From NCBI GenBank assembly GCA_028023455.1, contig JAQFVV010000257.1, forward strand, positions 870,001 to 934,000: a stretch of 64,000 nt of DNA, written 5' to 3'. Positions 1 through 10,660 of this stretch are shown piece by piece (position 1 is the stretch's first letter; each line of letters starts with the position of its first letter). Below the pieces are notes generated by a model. It was not told where the DNA came from and searched no databases. It worked only from the letters and a program-made list of their open reading frames with translations. Both the position numbers and the translations under genes were made by a program. The stretch is from Epiperipatus broadwayi (taxonomy: Eukaryota; Onychophora; Udeonychophora; Euonychophora; Peripatidae).

Positions 1-1411
1 CATTAATTAATACTTATTATATTTTTTAGCAGATCATAACATTAGTTCTCTCTTGCTTATTGCTTATGCTTATCTTATATTTTCCAAGAGATGTGTAAGT
101 GTGTCTCTTGATGATATTTTTTTATAAGTACATGTATTTTATATAGAGATTGAGGATTAGCTCTCTTTCATGATGGTATTTTTCCATGAGTAGTGTATAT
201 ATTTTTCATGTTTCATATTTTGCGTAAGTGCTTTTGTTGAGAAAATCTCTATTGATCCTAATATTTATGGTGTTTTTTTCCCCATTTTTTTTCCATATGT
301 TGAGACAAAGGTCCTAGCATATTTATTTCTCTCAAAATGTAGGTTCTCTTTTGAGTTCATGCCATCATTAGGTTCATGTCTTATTTGTCTTTTTCTCTCA
401 GAAGTATAATATTTTGTATGTAGCCTTGACTTCATTATTATTATGGCAATTGATATTATTTGTTTGTGAAGAGTATCATCTTTTCTTCAGTTGCACTTTA
501 GACTACTCTTAATGTAGATTAAAAATGGTATTAGTGTGCAGATCTATTTTTCTGAGCTTTGCCAACATTACAGATTATGAAACTAATAGTTTTTTTTTAT
601 TTTAAAAATGTAATTTGTAATTATAAACTGAAATAAGTAATATCAATCATCTTAAGCATTGAGCCATTGTTGGATTGGTAGGACATGATTGGTATTAAGG
701 TGTTATTCATTGTTTGGGACAATATTATAATGTGATTGGTAGGTTACATGTGGAACTTCTTGTAATAATGTTTAAGTTAATAAAAGCTTTTATCAGTCAG
801 GAGTTTATTATTTTATTCTAAATTAAGAGTTCCTATGCATTTTATTACTTCAACTAAAATATATATTTTTAAAAATATGTTATTATTGTTAATTAGGTAA
901 ACATTATCTTAGAGATAAGACTATGTTCTCCTCATATTTTCATTAGGATGCCATTCATTCTTTAATAACTCATGAAGAAAATAAAAGAGTGACAATTTTA
1001 ATATTAGAAATATCTAATAAAGAATCCCAAGATCTTATTATTGTAATTAGTGACCAAAAAAAATTGTTCTAACAAAAGGAATTATTTTTGAAAATTGAAG
1101 TCGCACAAATTAAACTTAAGAAACATTATTATCCTTTAACAAGAGTTTTGAATTCTGAAACAGATCATTGTAATGAAATGATGAGATTCATGTTGTGTGA
1201 TGTGTTATTATAAAAAAAGGAGATATAAAAAATATATCATGAGAAAGAATATATTATATCCTAACTACTTTTTGTTATGTGCTTTCAATGTTAATATTTT
1301 GACAGAGTGAGTGTAGAGTTCTCTTTAAATTTATTATCTGTTAATTAGCATATTTATAATATTTCGTCATTATTATTCTTATCCTATGGCTTTTGGTTTA
1401 TAACCTATTTT
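1..1411. other. A+T-rich DNA, no gene recognised
   Basis: No convincing gene, splice-bounded exon or known transposon protein is visible. A broken plus-strand frame at about 970-1,210 reads protein-like in places but has several stops, and I cannot assign it to a family. Homopolymer and short-repeat tracts dominate the rest. Confidence 0.6.
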
Positions 1412-1450
1412 GGCCATGAGTATGAGGGAAAGCCTCGAAAGTACTAGGCC
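1412..1450 (+). ncRNA. hammerhead-like RNA motif, copy 1 (orphan)
   Basis: What I see: GGCC, ATGAGTAT, a 4-bp stem (GAGG/CCTC, 5-nt loop), GAAA, AGTACT, A, GGCC. The outer GGCC/GGCC can close as stem I. AGTACT can fold as a 2-bp stem III with a 2-nt loop, followed by UA, where hammerheads cleave after an NUH triplet. It matches copies at 27,122 and 56,004 in architecture. The expected core CUGANGA is not intact, reading AUGAGUAU. No PLE coding sequence is recognised beside it, so it is either a solo terminal fragment or a convergent match. Confidence 0.4.
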
Positions 1451-1640
1451 TAGATTAATTTAAATTGATTGTTTTTTTACTACCAACAGTTTTTTCTTCA
1501 GCAGGTTAAATCGCTTATATATGCTATAGCATATATCATATATATGAGATCTTACTGAGCTTAGCCAATGTGTTACCCAGCAATTGTCTGGAGGAAACGT
1601 TCATGGTTATTGATCATTTTTCTCTGGAATGTTTACCTAT

Positions 1641-1714
1641 TAATAGTAAAATTGTGTTAAGAGAATGATAAGTAAGAGCAAACTATTAATAATATTGACT
1701 AAGTATATTTTTAG
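1641..1714 (+). repeat. dispersed direct repeat, copy 1
   Basis: About 73 bp are shared in direct orientation with 2,455-2,525, differing by a 4-bp indel and a few substitutions. The repeat begins at TTAATAGTAAAATTG and ends at AAGTATATTTTTAG. No protein or TIR is associated with it. The two copies bracket the SINE at 2,141. Confidence 0.6.
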
Positions 1715-2140
1715 GTTATAATATATATATAAGACATATTTTGAAGGTCCATCTGTGTAAGATTTTTTAGATATATATATATTCAAAAAAATATTTTTAC
1801 TTAGTTATGTCCATAGTTGGTAGTCTTGAGTCCAATTAACCAACTACTTGGGATCTACATTTGATTTGCAAGTCGGCAGATTTAAATGTATAAAAATACC
1901 GTATCACTATTAGTTTGATAATTATAAATGCCATAATTTAATCTGGCTGATATCTTGAATTTTTTCTAAATTTCCACCAATTTTATAATGATAAACCTAT
2001 AATTACAAAAGCTTAAAGAATAGCTGGATCTATTTTTATTCTTGACCTATTGCTGAGTATTAATTTTTTATAGCCTGATGAAAGAATAGTTTACTCCATA
2101 TAATTACTTATACATTAACATTAAACTATGCTGATTTTAT

Positions 2141-2255
2141 GTCAAGCATTGTTAGCCGAGAGGTCAGCCCAACCGCCTTGCAAGCAAGCAGTTGGTTGCA
2201 GACGGTTGTTGTGGGTTCTCATCCCAACCGATGCTATGGCATATGAACAAAAAAA
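2141..2255 (+). mobile_element. tRNA-derived SINE, full copy with TSD
   Basis: The head resembles a tRNA gene. An A-box-like TTAGCCGAGAGG is followed by an anticodon-arm-like CCTTGCAAG and a B-box-like GGGTTCTCATCCC, then a short body and an A-tail. It is flanked by a perfect 18-bp duplication, AAACTATGCTGATTTTAT, at 2,123-2,140 and 2,256-2,273, which marks LINE-mediated retroposition. A second member lies at 17,329-17,434 on the other strand. It is a pol III retroposon and not a working tRNA gene: the arms do not fold into a complete acceptor stem. Confidence 0.85.
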
Positions 2256-2454
2256 AAACTATGCTGATTTTATATTTAAAATAACATCATACATCTAGTA
2301 TAAATATTTTTAGAAAAAAGTTTAAGGCAGCCTAATTATGCACAAAGTTTTATTTTTACCCAATAATTTTTTTTAATGTTTTGGAAAGCTTTTAAGATTT
2401 AGAAGTTTACATTTTAATCATTGGCTGTGAAACTTTATTACCGCATTTTATGAA

Positions 2455-2525
2455 TTAATAGTAAAATTGGGTTAAGAGAATGATAAGAGCAAACTATTAA
2501 TAACATTGACTAAGTATATTTTTAG
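2455..2525 (+). repeat. dispersed direct repeat, copy 2
   Basis: Direct partner of 1,641-1,714, about 815 bp downstream. It lacks the AGTA insertion of copy 1 and carries GGGTTAAG for GTGTTAAG. Confidence 0.6.
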
Positions 2526-3205
2526 CTTGATTAAGATACTTTGTAACCAGTTAATCTCAGAATCTACAATGAATTTAAATAAGCATTATACATAGTCATT
2601 TCTAAAAATAGGTATTTCATATGTTTTAAAAGCTCTTTATAATCCTCCCTCCCCCAATCCCTCGCCCCCAAATTATATGAAGTACTATAATTCCTTTAAT
2701 CCCAGTGCATATTGTTATATTTAAGATAAATATAAAATTGAATATTAAAATAAATATTTTTAATAAAATAGAGTAAGACAAAATGTAAGATATGATTAAT
2801 GATAATGGTTTTTCTGAGCGAAAATATTTTTTAAAAAAAGTGTGGTAAGAATAAAGTTTTTATTTGATGAAAGCTAAATGAAAGTATTAATTTCTTAGTT
2901 TCACTTATTTTATTAATTATAAAAAAAGAAGCTAAAATATCTTTGTTTATTTTACCAAAATAAAAAATATACATAAATATAACAAATAGAAATAGTTTAG
3001 CATAATTTTTCACTGAATATATTTCACTGATTTTTCAGTATCTTCTAGTATATTGCAAATATTTACTTAAACTATTTTATATTGGCATGTTATATAGTAA
3101 TATAAATTAAAAAAAGAAAAATGATTAAAAGTTAAGTAATAGATTTGTTCAATCTTTGACTTTATAGAATGCCTTTTAAATTCCAGAAAAGAGTTTATAA
3201 ACATA

Positions 3206-4075
3206 AGTAACCACTTGTTAAGTAACCACTTGTTTTAACCTTTTCAATAAACTTTAAATCAGTTTCAAGCCAAAATAACTCAATTTATCTATAGTTTTAT
3301 TCTATGCAAATGACCACCGTTAATCAAGCAACAGCTAATATAAGTAACCATTAAAATCATTAAAACTAGATTAAAACCGAGAAAACGTATTTAAAATGTA
3401 ATCTAATAATTCAAAATAGAAAATAATAACAAAATCCTAATTTTCATAACACAAATTTATAATCAAAACTTTATAACAGAGGAGTCCATTTCCTGTTGTA
3501 AGCGGGAGCATTTCACTACTTACTGGCTCCACAAGGACGGAAGGATTCATATATTCAAGACCGGAGTTGGTGGGAAGTTAAATAATAAAACATAAGTGAC
3601 CACTTGTTTTAACCTTTTACACCTTTTCAAGAAACTTTAAAACAGTTTTAAGCCAAAATAACTCAATTCACCAATCGGTTTTATTCTATGCAAATGGCTA
3701 CCATTAATCAAGCAAAAGCTAATATAAGTAACCACTAAAATCATTAAAACTAGATTAAAATCGAGAAAATGTATTTAAAATGTAATCTAATAATTCAGAA
3801 GAGGAAATAATAACAAAAATCCTAATTTTCATAACACAAACATATAATCAAAACTTTATAACAGAGGAGTCCACTTCCTATTTACATATTCAAGACGGGA
3901 GTTGGTAAGAAGATAAATGATAAAACATAACTGAACACTTGTTTAACCTTTTACACCTTTTCAAGAAACTTTAAATCAGTTTTAAGCTAAAATAACTCGA
4001 TTCACCAATCCTTTTATTCTATGCAAATGGCCACTATTAATCAAGCAAAGCTAATATAAGTAACCACTAAATACA
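3206..4075 (+). repeat. tandem repeat array, ~335-374 bp unit, ~2.6 copies
   Basis: The landmark CACTTGTTT recurs at 3,227, 3,601 and 3,936, giving periods of 374 and 335 bp. Each unit also holds TATGCAAATG, TAATCAAGCAA and, near its end, a GC-richer patch (ACAGAGGAGTCCA onward) that is longest in unit 1 (3,478-3,575) and shortened in unit 2. Unit 3 stops near 4,075. There is no long open frame. It could be a small satellite array or tandem copies of a non-autonomous transposon; I cannot tell which. Confidence 0.8.
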
Positions 4076-4179
4076 AACCGTTAGATTTTATAATTGGAAC
4101 TCTAATTAAGCATCAAAATTAGAAATCAACTTGGATTAGAAGAAATCAATAGGATCAGTAAAGCAGAATCATACCTGAG

Positions 4180-4803
4180 GACCTAGTGGGACCATGAATC
4201 TAATCATTGGTTTTTCCTGAATTCTTGGTATCAAGGGTAAAGATGATGGCCATGGAGAATTTGGAGAATTTGTTTCAGCGGGATCAATTGGCAATCATCA
4301 CCATACCCAGGTTTAGAGATCTGGCAATGTTCTTGTGGCCCTCTCTGATTTGGTTGGTGTTCCAGACATGCAGAACCTATTTCACATCCAGGTTAATTAT
4401 AACCCACTTACAGCAGGGGCTGAAGTGGCTTAACCTCATCCTAAGAGTGGGTCTGGGTTCTTGCTGAACTGAGTTCTGTCTGATGGGTCTGGGGGAGCTG
4501 CTTGGAGACTTGCCAGGTGAGCTGAGAGCTGATTGTTCTGCATGAACTTTCCTCAAATGGACATAGCATCCCCTTGATTGACTAACATTTGATCTGTGAT
4601 AATTCATATTTTTTTTGTGTTTATATACCTGTAATACCTAATCTATTGTATAAGGTGGTTCTGTTGCTTTGAACCACCATCCAGTTTCAGAATATCAATG
4701 TAACATTGTAACCTCTATGGCTCACTGCTGCAGGTGACAGAATGTGGTCCCTGCACAGGTGGATCATACTTTAGTGACTTAATAAAGTTGCTTTGATAAA
4801 AAA
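4180..4803 (+). pseudogene. mRNA-like retrocopy, unassigned
   Basis: A GC-richer block stands out sharply from its surroundings. It ends in an AATAAA signal (4,780-4,785) followed by an A-run at 4,798-4,804, as expected of a reverse-transcribed mRNA. The first ~90 bp contain glycine codons at multiples of 9 bp (GGT, GGT, GGC, GGA, GGA, GGC) with fragments such as GIKGKDDGHGEFG, which hints at a collagen-like source. Stops interrupt this frame. An 86-codon frame at 4,207-4,467 is another reading of the same DNA and does not look like a protein. The collagen link is weak inference. A LINE 3' UTR is the main alternative. Confidence 0.35.
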
Positions 4804-5040
4804 AGAATTTATAAACAACATCATTCATTCTCAGGGCACATATATGTTTTTAAAAATTTAAGAAGTTTTTTCAAATTTAGGTTTTTAAAACTTTTATAAT
4901 GTATTTCTGATGTCTAAATTCTTGATATCAATTTATTTATTTTTATTATTTTTTAGAGAGCTTAGATTTTGGAATAGCCTCTACTGTAATCATTTTTAAA
5001 TTTCCAGAACAAATGCATGCATGAAAACACTAAGATACAA

Positions 5041-6254
5041 GTACACCTGGGTCTTGTTTTACACGATAGATAGGTTCCTCAGAAAACACGTGCAAATGAA
5101 ATCATGCAAAAATAGATGTAACTTACATTGAAAAAGGGGGGATGCAGTCTGTGATTTTTCAAAATTTGTGTAAAAGCAAAGCACCAACATAAAATTACTT
5201 TAAAATTCGCGCAAAAAAAAAATAAGGAAATAGAATATGACTAATAAAAAATTTCAAATTTGAAAAAAATTGATACAAGACAAACTTTTTTTAACTATAA
5301 TATTTAATTTTATTCAAAATAATTTATTTTTATGCATAATTTACAATACAGTAATTTACATTTTTTTATACACATTTTAATTATTATCGCTATTTGCCCA
5401 TAAATGTGTTTGTTTGCAAACTAGTAAAAAATCAGATTCTCATGTGATGTGATGTGATGTATTTGGCTTCTCCTTAAATGAAGTCAAGAATATCTCAGCA
5501 ATTATTCTCACAAGAGGAAATACAACTAGCGCCAAGTTCACTCTCATATTGTGTTAATGGTTTTTTGTTGGTGATGACGATGTTGATTTTATTAATTGTT
5601 TATGAACTTAGACTTATGATAATAAAAAGACATTTATTCACCACTGCTGGGAAAAATTTAATTAAAACTAACAATTAAAAATTAAATTCTTATTTTTGTC
5701 TTTAATTTTCAATTTCGTTTAAAAATCAAATTCCGTTTTACATCACATTAATTTCAAGTCGCTCGTAAGTAATTTTTAAATTGTTAATTACAATTAAAAA
5801 TCAGATTTTAATTTTTAATTGTTCCCACTGCAATTACTGACCTTTTAAAAATAAACTTGTGGACACTAAATGATTAATAATTGATTACGTTCTTTTTTAA
5901 AAGGCAAAAACAGAATGTGATTTAAAATGCAAAATTAACACGCACAATGTTTGAACAAATTTACATTATAATCTTGTAAAATTTAATGTGTGTATACATA
6001 AAATGTGGAAATCATGATTTTAATTTTATTATTGCATAAAATCTTACTATTATAAAGCACTGAAAATATTGAAATTACTAAGATGAAAGTAGAATTTCAA
6101 TAATGTGCTATTACTTTCAATATAACGTAAGTGCACCAAATTTATTATTTAAAGTAATAGTGCATTATCGGAGGTCAACTTCTGGTGAAACACGAATCAC
6201 ATAACTTCCAAATTGTGTTAAATAAGTCCACGTAAAAAGAGACCCAGGTGTACA
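5041..6254. mobile_element. Tigger-like TIR DNA transposon, non-autonomous or decayed
   Basis: The left end GTACACCTGGGTCT (5,041) is matched in inverted orientation at the right end (AGACCCAGGTGTAC, 6,239-6,252). Both are followed inward by a T-rich stretch and TTTTAC. The look, including ACACG/ACGTG steps inside the TIR, recalls pogo/Tigger termini, but this is inference. No transposase with a DDD/DDE pattern is readable on either strand, and the 66-codon frame at 5,478-5,678 is not recognisable. Internally, AATTAAAAATTAAAT-type tracts recur around 5,680-5,820. Confidence 0.6.
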
Positions 6255-6658
6255 TAAATAATTATAGAAAATGAACTGAAAATCGTTTTTTTTACAAGCT
6301 TTTTTATTTTATTTATGGTTATGCAGGACTTTTTAGAAATGACATATTTATTTATTATTAAATTATTTGGGGAATCGATTATTCTGATAAAATATTTTGA
6401 CTTATTATCTAAGTTGTTTCTGGACATAAATGTTAACTATTGTTATACTGTAATCTGATCTGTTACTTGAAACAGTGATCAGCAATTAATGCTGCGTTGT
6501 TAAGAAGAGAACTTAAGTAAGAAATCAAAAATGAAGTTATCAGTATTCCTCAAATTAATTTTAAAGTATATATTTATACCACACCCACATATATATTTAA
6601 ATACATTCATATTTATATCACACGGTCACCATTCTTTATGCTTACGCAAAGTGTTTAA

Positions 6659-6812
6659 CACAGAGGCAAAACTCCATATAGTAGCACCACTCAGTACAAG
6701 CTAGAGTAAAAATTAGATAGGGATTTTATACACAAATCTTCCTGCATCCATTGATTACTCTGGCTTGCACTGAGTAGTGCTACTGTACTGTATGAATAGT
6801 TTTGCCTCTGTG
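6659..6812. mobile_element. MITE family A, short form (154 bp)
   Basis: Long TIRs of about 50 bp begin ACAGAGGCAAAACT (6,660) and end AGTTTTGCCTCTGTG (6,798-6,812). Inward, the TAGTAGCACCACTCAGT motif is mirrored by ACTGAGTAGTGCTACT. A longer member of the family, sharing the GATTACTCTGG and ATAAAATCC internal segments, is at 44,556-45,093. There is no coding capacity. No clear target duplication is visible at this copy. Confidence 0.8.
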
Positions 6813-6820
6813 TATGTTTA

Positions 6821-8063
6821 CTATATTGAACTTAATGTAATTAAAAGGGACTGGATCTCAGACTTTCAAGTTCCATACAGCTTTCCATTCCATTTTATAC
6901 ATCCAATACACATGATTATGTACATGATCTCTAATATAAATACTTCATGCTGAACCAGCACTCATTCTTTGTCCAGATCATCTCCCACACATGTATATAA
7001 TCAGGGTTCTATTCCTATTTTGATAGCAAGTCTTCCAACTTTAATCGATATGCTTCAACCTATTCCAACTTCAACCATTCATCTCATTGAAAATCCGAAG
7101 ATGGAATGCTCAAAGCCCTGTTAATGCCAGTATTATGGTTGTATCTATGTTGACTTTGTCAATATGACCCCTCACATATAGGTTAATCTGTATACACAGA
7201 AGGAGGATGGGCAGAATACAGGCTGAATATGTTATATTTAAATACATTTATATTTTCTATACTGAACTTAATGTAAATAGAAGAGACTTGATCTCAGGCT
7301 TTCAAGCTCTGTATAGCTATCCATTCCATCTTGTACAACCAATACACATGATCACATTCATGTAAAAAAGATAAATGATTCTGGCTCTGACCATCATCTC
7401 CCAAATTTATATATAATCAGTACTCAGTGTATATTAAGATAACAAATCTTCAAACTTTAATGGACAGGCTTCAGTCTATTCCACCCTTAAACTCTTCAGC
7501 CACTCATCCTGATGAAAATCTGATGATGGAATGAAAGTCCTTGTTGATACCAATATTATTATCTTACTTGTGTTGACTTTATGTCAATCTGTTGCCTCAC
7601 ATATAGGATCCTAATCTGTTTATTTAAATGCACAGAAGGTGCAGGGGCAAAATACAGGCTAAATATGTAATATTTGAATATATGTATTGGAGATCATTTA
7701 TATTTTTCACATGTGTGTGGGTATGGGTATTGATTGTATAAGATGGAATAGATAGCTATAGGGAGTGAAAGTCTGAGATCATGTCTTTTTTAATTACATT
7801 CAGTTCAGTATATAAAATGTACATGTATTTAAATATTAAAAACTCAGCCTGTATTCTGTCTCCCATTCTGAGTATTCAAATGGAAAGATTAAAGTCTTAT
7901 ATGTGAAGGGTTAGATTGACTTAAGGTCATCATGAGTAAGATAATAATATTTGCATCAAAGGCTTTGAGCATTTTATCATAAGATTTTTAATTAGATCAC
8001 TGAATAGTTGAAGTCAGTCTGTTAAAGTTGGAAGATTTTCTATCTTAATATAAACTGAGCACT

Positions 8064-8148
<85 letters not shown>

Positions 8149-8270
8149 GATGATGATATGGACCAATTGATGAGTTCTGGTTCAGCATGAAATTTATATA
8201 TCGGAGATGGAATGGACAGCTGAAGGAATGTTAAAAGTCTGAGATCAAATCTTTTTTAATATATACATAT
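6821..8270. repeat. family-B array: two direct units, then inverted units
   Basis: TGAACTTAATGTAA recurs at 6,828 and TGAACTTAATGTAAA at 7,264, a 436-bp period. Each unit runs through CTCAGACTTTCAAG, CCATTCCAT, a CATGCTGAACCAGCA-like segment, CTTCAA(C/T)CTATTCCA and a final ATACAGGCT. From about 7,690 to 8,270 the same landmarks appear reverse-complemented, as a partial then a nearly full unit, with a (TA)n expansion at 8,067-8,145 inside the last. Related copies lie at 16,416, 41,592, 42,727 and 51,181. Confidence 0.8.
8067..8145. repeat. (TA)n microsatellite, ~80 bp
   Basis: Uninterrupted alternating T and A inside the inverted family-B unit. The other family-B copies have only short TATATAT at this spot, so the tract expanded after insertion. 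Confidence 0.95.
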
Positions 8271-9780
8271 TCAAAAACATATTTAACATTTAATTCTATA
8301 TTATTATTCTAAATGAGTTAACTTGGTTACATAAGCATTCAAAAAATTTCACTTGAAAATTGTTATGCCCCATTTGTTCTAGTACAGGTTATTTACCATT
8401 ATTTTGAAACTTTGAATTAAAATGTATTTTCAGATTTGGAAAAAGTATAGAAGTTAATAAAGTCATTCAAATATATAACATTGTAATTATCAAGTGGAAA
8501 ATGCTTAAAAGTTAAATGTACTATGCTAGCATAATTTAAATATAATTTCTTAGTAAATAGTCCATAAAAAAAATAATTTAATACAAAATAAAACGAATTA
8601 TTAAGAAAAAGCTAAATAACAGAAATTTAATAATCTCAAACAGTAGTCATTTGTTTATTAATTCATACTATATAATAATAAAAGTCATAACTTTTTTATA
8701 TACTGTAAAAGTGATATTAAGTGAATGTTTAATTAAAAAGTTTAGTGAATATTTTTAGTCTTTTTAAATTCCTTATGAGGTGCTTCATAATAGGTGCTTC
8801 ATTCAATAAATGAAGTCTCACATCTTGCAAAAAACAACAACTCCAACAACCTATATTTTAACAGTAACAAAATTTAATATAGAGAGGTAAGCAATAACTT
8901 TAACTGATGCCTTTAGTGGATATTACATAAAAAAGAAATACAAAAGGTATATGTTTAAATTAAAATTATTTTCTTACAGAATTTGAGATGGAAGTCATAC
9001 AATCATATTTATTTTTTTAGATAAAATGTGATAATTTTTATGTTTTTTTTTTTTACTATTTATAATATTTTAAAGTATTATTTTAAAATATTTTTATTAT
9101 TGCTGTAGATATGTATTTATAAAAAATATGATAAAGTATTTTTATTTTTTTCATAAATATATTAAACAGTTTACTTTGTTGAAAAAACTTGAATAATGAA
9201 AGATAATTTTGTTCTTATTTTCTCTTCAAACTTATTTTTATACTTATTTTTTTTCTCTCAACCTTTTTTCTAACTAAATCTTTCCATTCTTCTTTAAAAG
9301 TTTTAGTGGCAGTTTTAATTATGTTTGCAATATTTTAGTTTAATATTAAGCCTTCATTTTTATACTTGTTTTGATAATGGTTATATTATTTATTACAATA
9401 TAAGTTTATAATTGAAAATCGTTCTAAAAGATATTAAAACTTTGCAAAATGGAAAAATATTTACTAATGTGAAATATATATTATGAACAATAATTCATCT
9501 TTTATTCAATGATTGCTGTTTACAATTGACAAAAAAAATTGAACATTACAATTTTCTTTCTAAATTATAAAAAAACCTCACTTTCAAAGCCTGAGAACAA
9601 AGAATCTATCAATCAGTGTTGTTATCAGTTTCTTTTTCATAACCTTACCATTCAGTATTGTTGATACTTTTGAATTTCTGACATGTATATGATGTCTGTA
9701 TGTTACTAATATCTTCAGATTTTTAAAAAAAAAATATTAATATTTTTACATTAATAAATATTTTTTATTTCTATGCATCA
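8271..9780. other. A+T-rich DNA, no gene recognised
   Basis: Low-complexity sequence with many T- and A-runs, such as a T-run at 9,043-9,053. I see no TIR pair, no RT fragment and no splice-bounded frame. Confidence 0.6.
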
Positions 9781-9819
9781 CAGTTTTTATTGTAATATCT
9801 TTGGAGCAAATCACTCTCC

Positions 9820-10660
9820 ACACATCCACCATTTTAGCCAATTGATGGGCACTCTTACATAAGCAAAGATTTAAAAGAAGTGAATTCACTTGTCATTCAA
9901 GCATATAACTCTTGCAATATTGCTTGAAACTTTAAAGCATTATTTGCAAAAACAATTACATTATTTGTCAAATCTAGATAATTTAAATAATCAATTACTT
10001 TTCCCCCATACCTTCCTATTTAAATCCATAAAATATTGATTGCAAAACTGCTATAAAAAGTTTTTGAGGTATGGTGTCATCTTGACATATGCCATCTTAA
10101 TTCTTTTAGTACCAGTATGTAATCTAATTGTTGCTGTTGCATTTTTATAAATATTCATCAGAATATGATAATATCCTGGGTCTACATCTTGATGATTTAA
10201 TGCTTAAATAACTGAAAACATGCTTTACAGAATCAAATTCTTTTTCATAGTCTATAAATCCAAATGGCAACTCACAATCATTGGTCTTTTCTATAACTTT
10301 TCTCAATACATGGGCATGATCCACTATACTAAAACACTTTTAGACCCAGCTTGTGTTTTTGATTGGTTAAAAAACACAAGTTGTAATTGTTTTGGTAAAT
10401 TTTTTTTTATATAAAACTGATAGATCTATAATTTTTATTATCTTCTTTATCACCTTTTTAAAATATTAATATTAATATTGCATTTTTTCGATCATTTGGT
10501 ACATCTTTATCATTTAGACATTTGGTATATAACTTTGCCAAAATTTTTTTTATTTCTTCATCTGCTTCTTTTAAGATATCGATTACAATTTTACCATTTC
10601 CAGGGGTTTTTCCTTCTACATAAATTTAATTGCATATCTCACTTTTACATTTAAAATCCT
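9820..10660 (-). pseudogene. decayed LINE (non-LTR) reverse transcriptase
   Basis: Reading the minus strand in three shifting frames gives successive RT blocks in the right order. These are ILKEADEEIKKILAKLYTKC (10,510-10,590); KGDKEDNKNYRSISF, matching the LINE 'KGD..NYRPISL' block (about 10,420-10,470); GFIDYEKEFDSVKH, the palm block usually FxDxxKAFDxV (10,225-10,275); GYYHILMNIYKNATATIRLH (about 10,110-10,180); and a degraded GDT(I/P)PxKLF block near 10,060. The region that should hold the FADD catalytic box reads with stops. Numerous frameshifts mean it cannot be functional. The clade is unresolved; RTE- or CR1/Jockey-like elements carry similar blocks. Confidence 0.8.

Noticed and set aside
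2141-2230. Functional tRNA gene
   Set aside because: Acceptor-stem pairing is lacking and the copy has an A-tail and target duplication, so it is a SINE.
4207-4467. 86-codon plus-strand frame and overlapping 76-codon minus-strand frame (4,377-4,607)
   Set aside because: Both lie in the mRNA-like block, neither has splice signals or a recognised motif, and each can be explained by low stop density in GC-richer DNA.
5478-5678. 66-codon frame inside the Tigger-like element
   Set aside because: No helix-turn-helix or DDE motif; composition-driven hydrophobic tail.
7499-7530. CTGATGATGG... segment in family B as a hammerhead core
   Set aside because: The following bases do not form stem II before a GAAA, and copies at 7,090 and 51,620 do not vary compensatorily.
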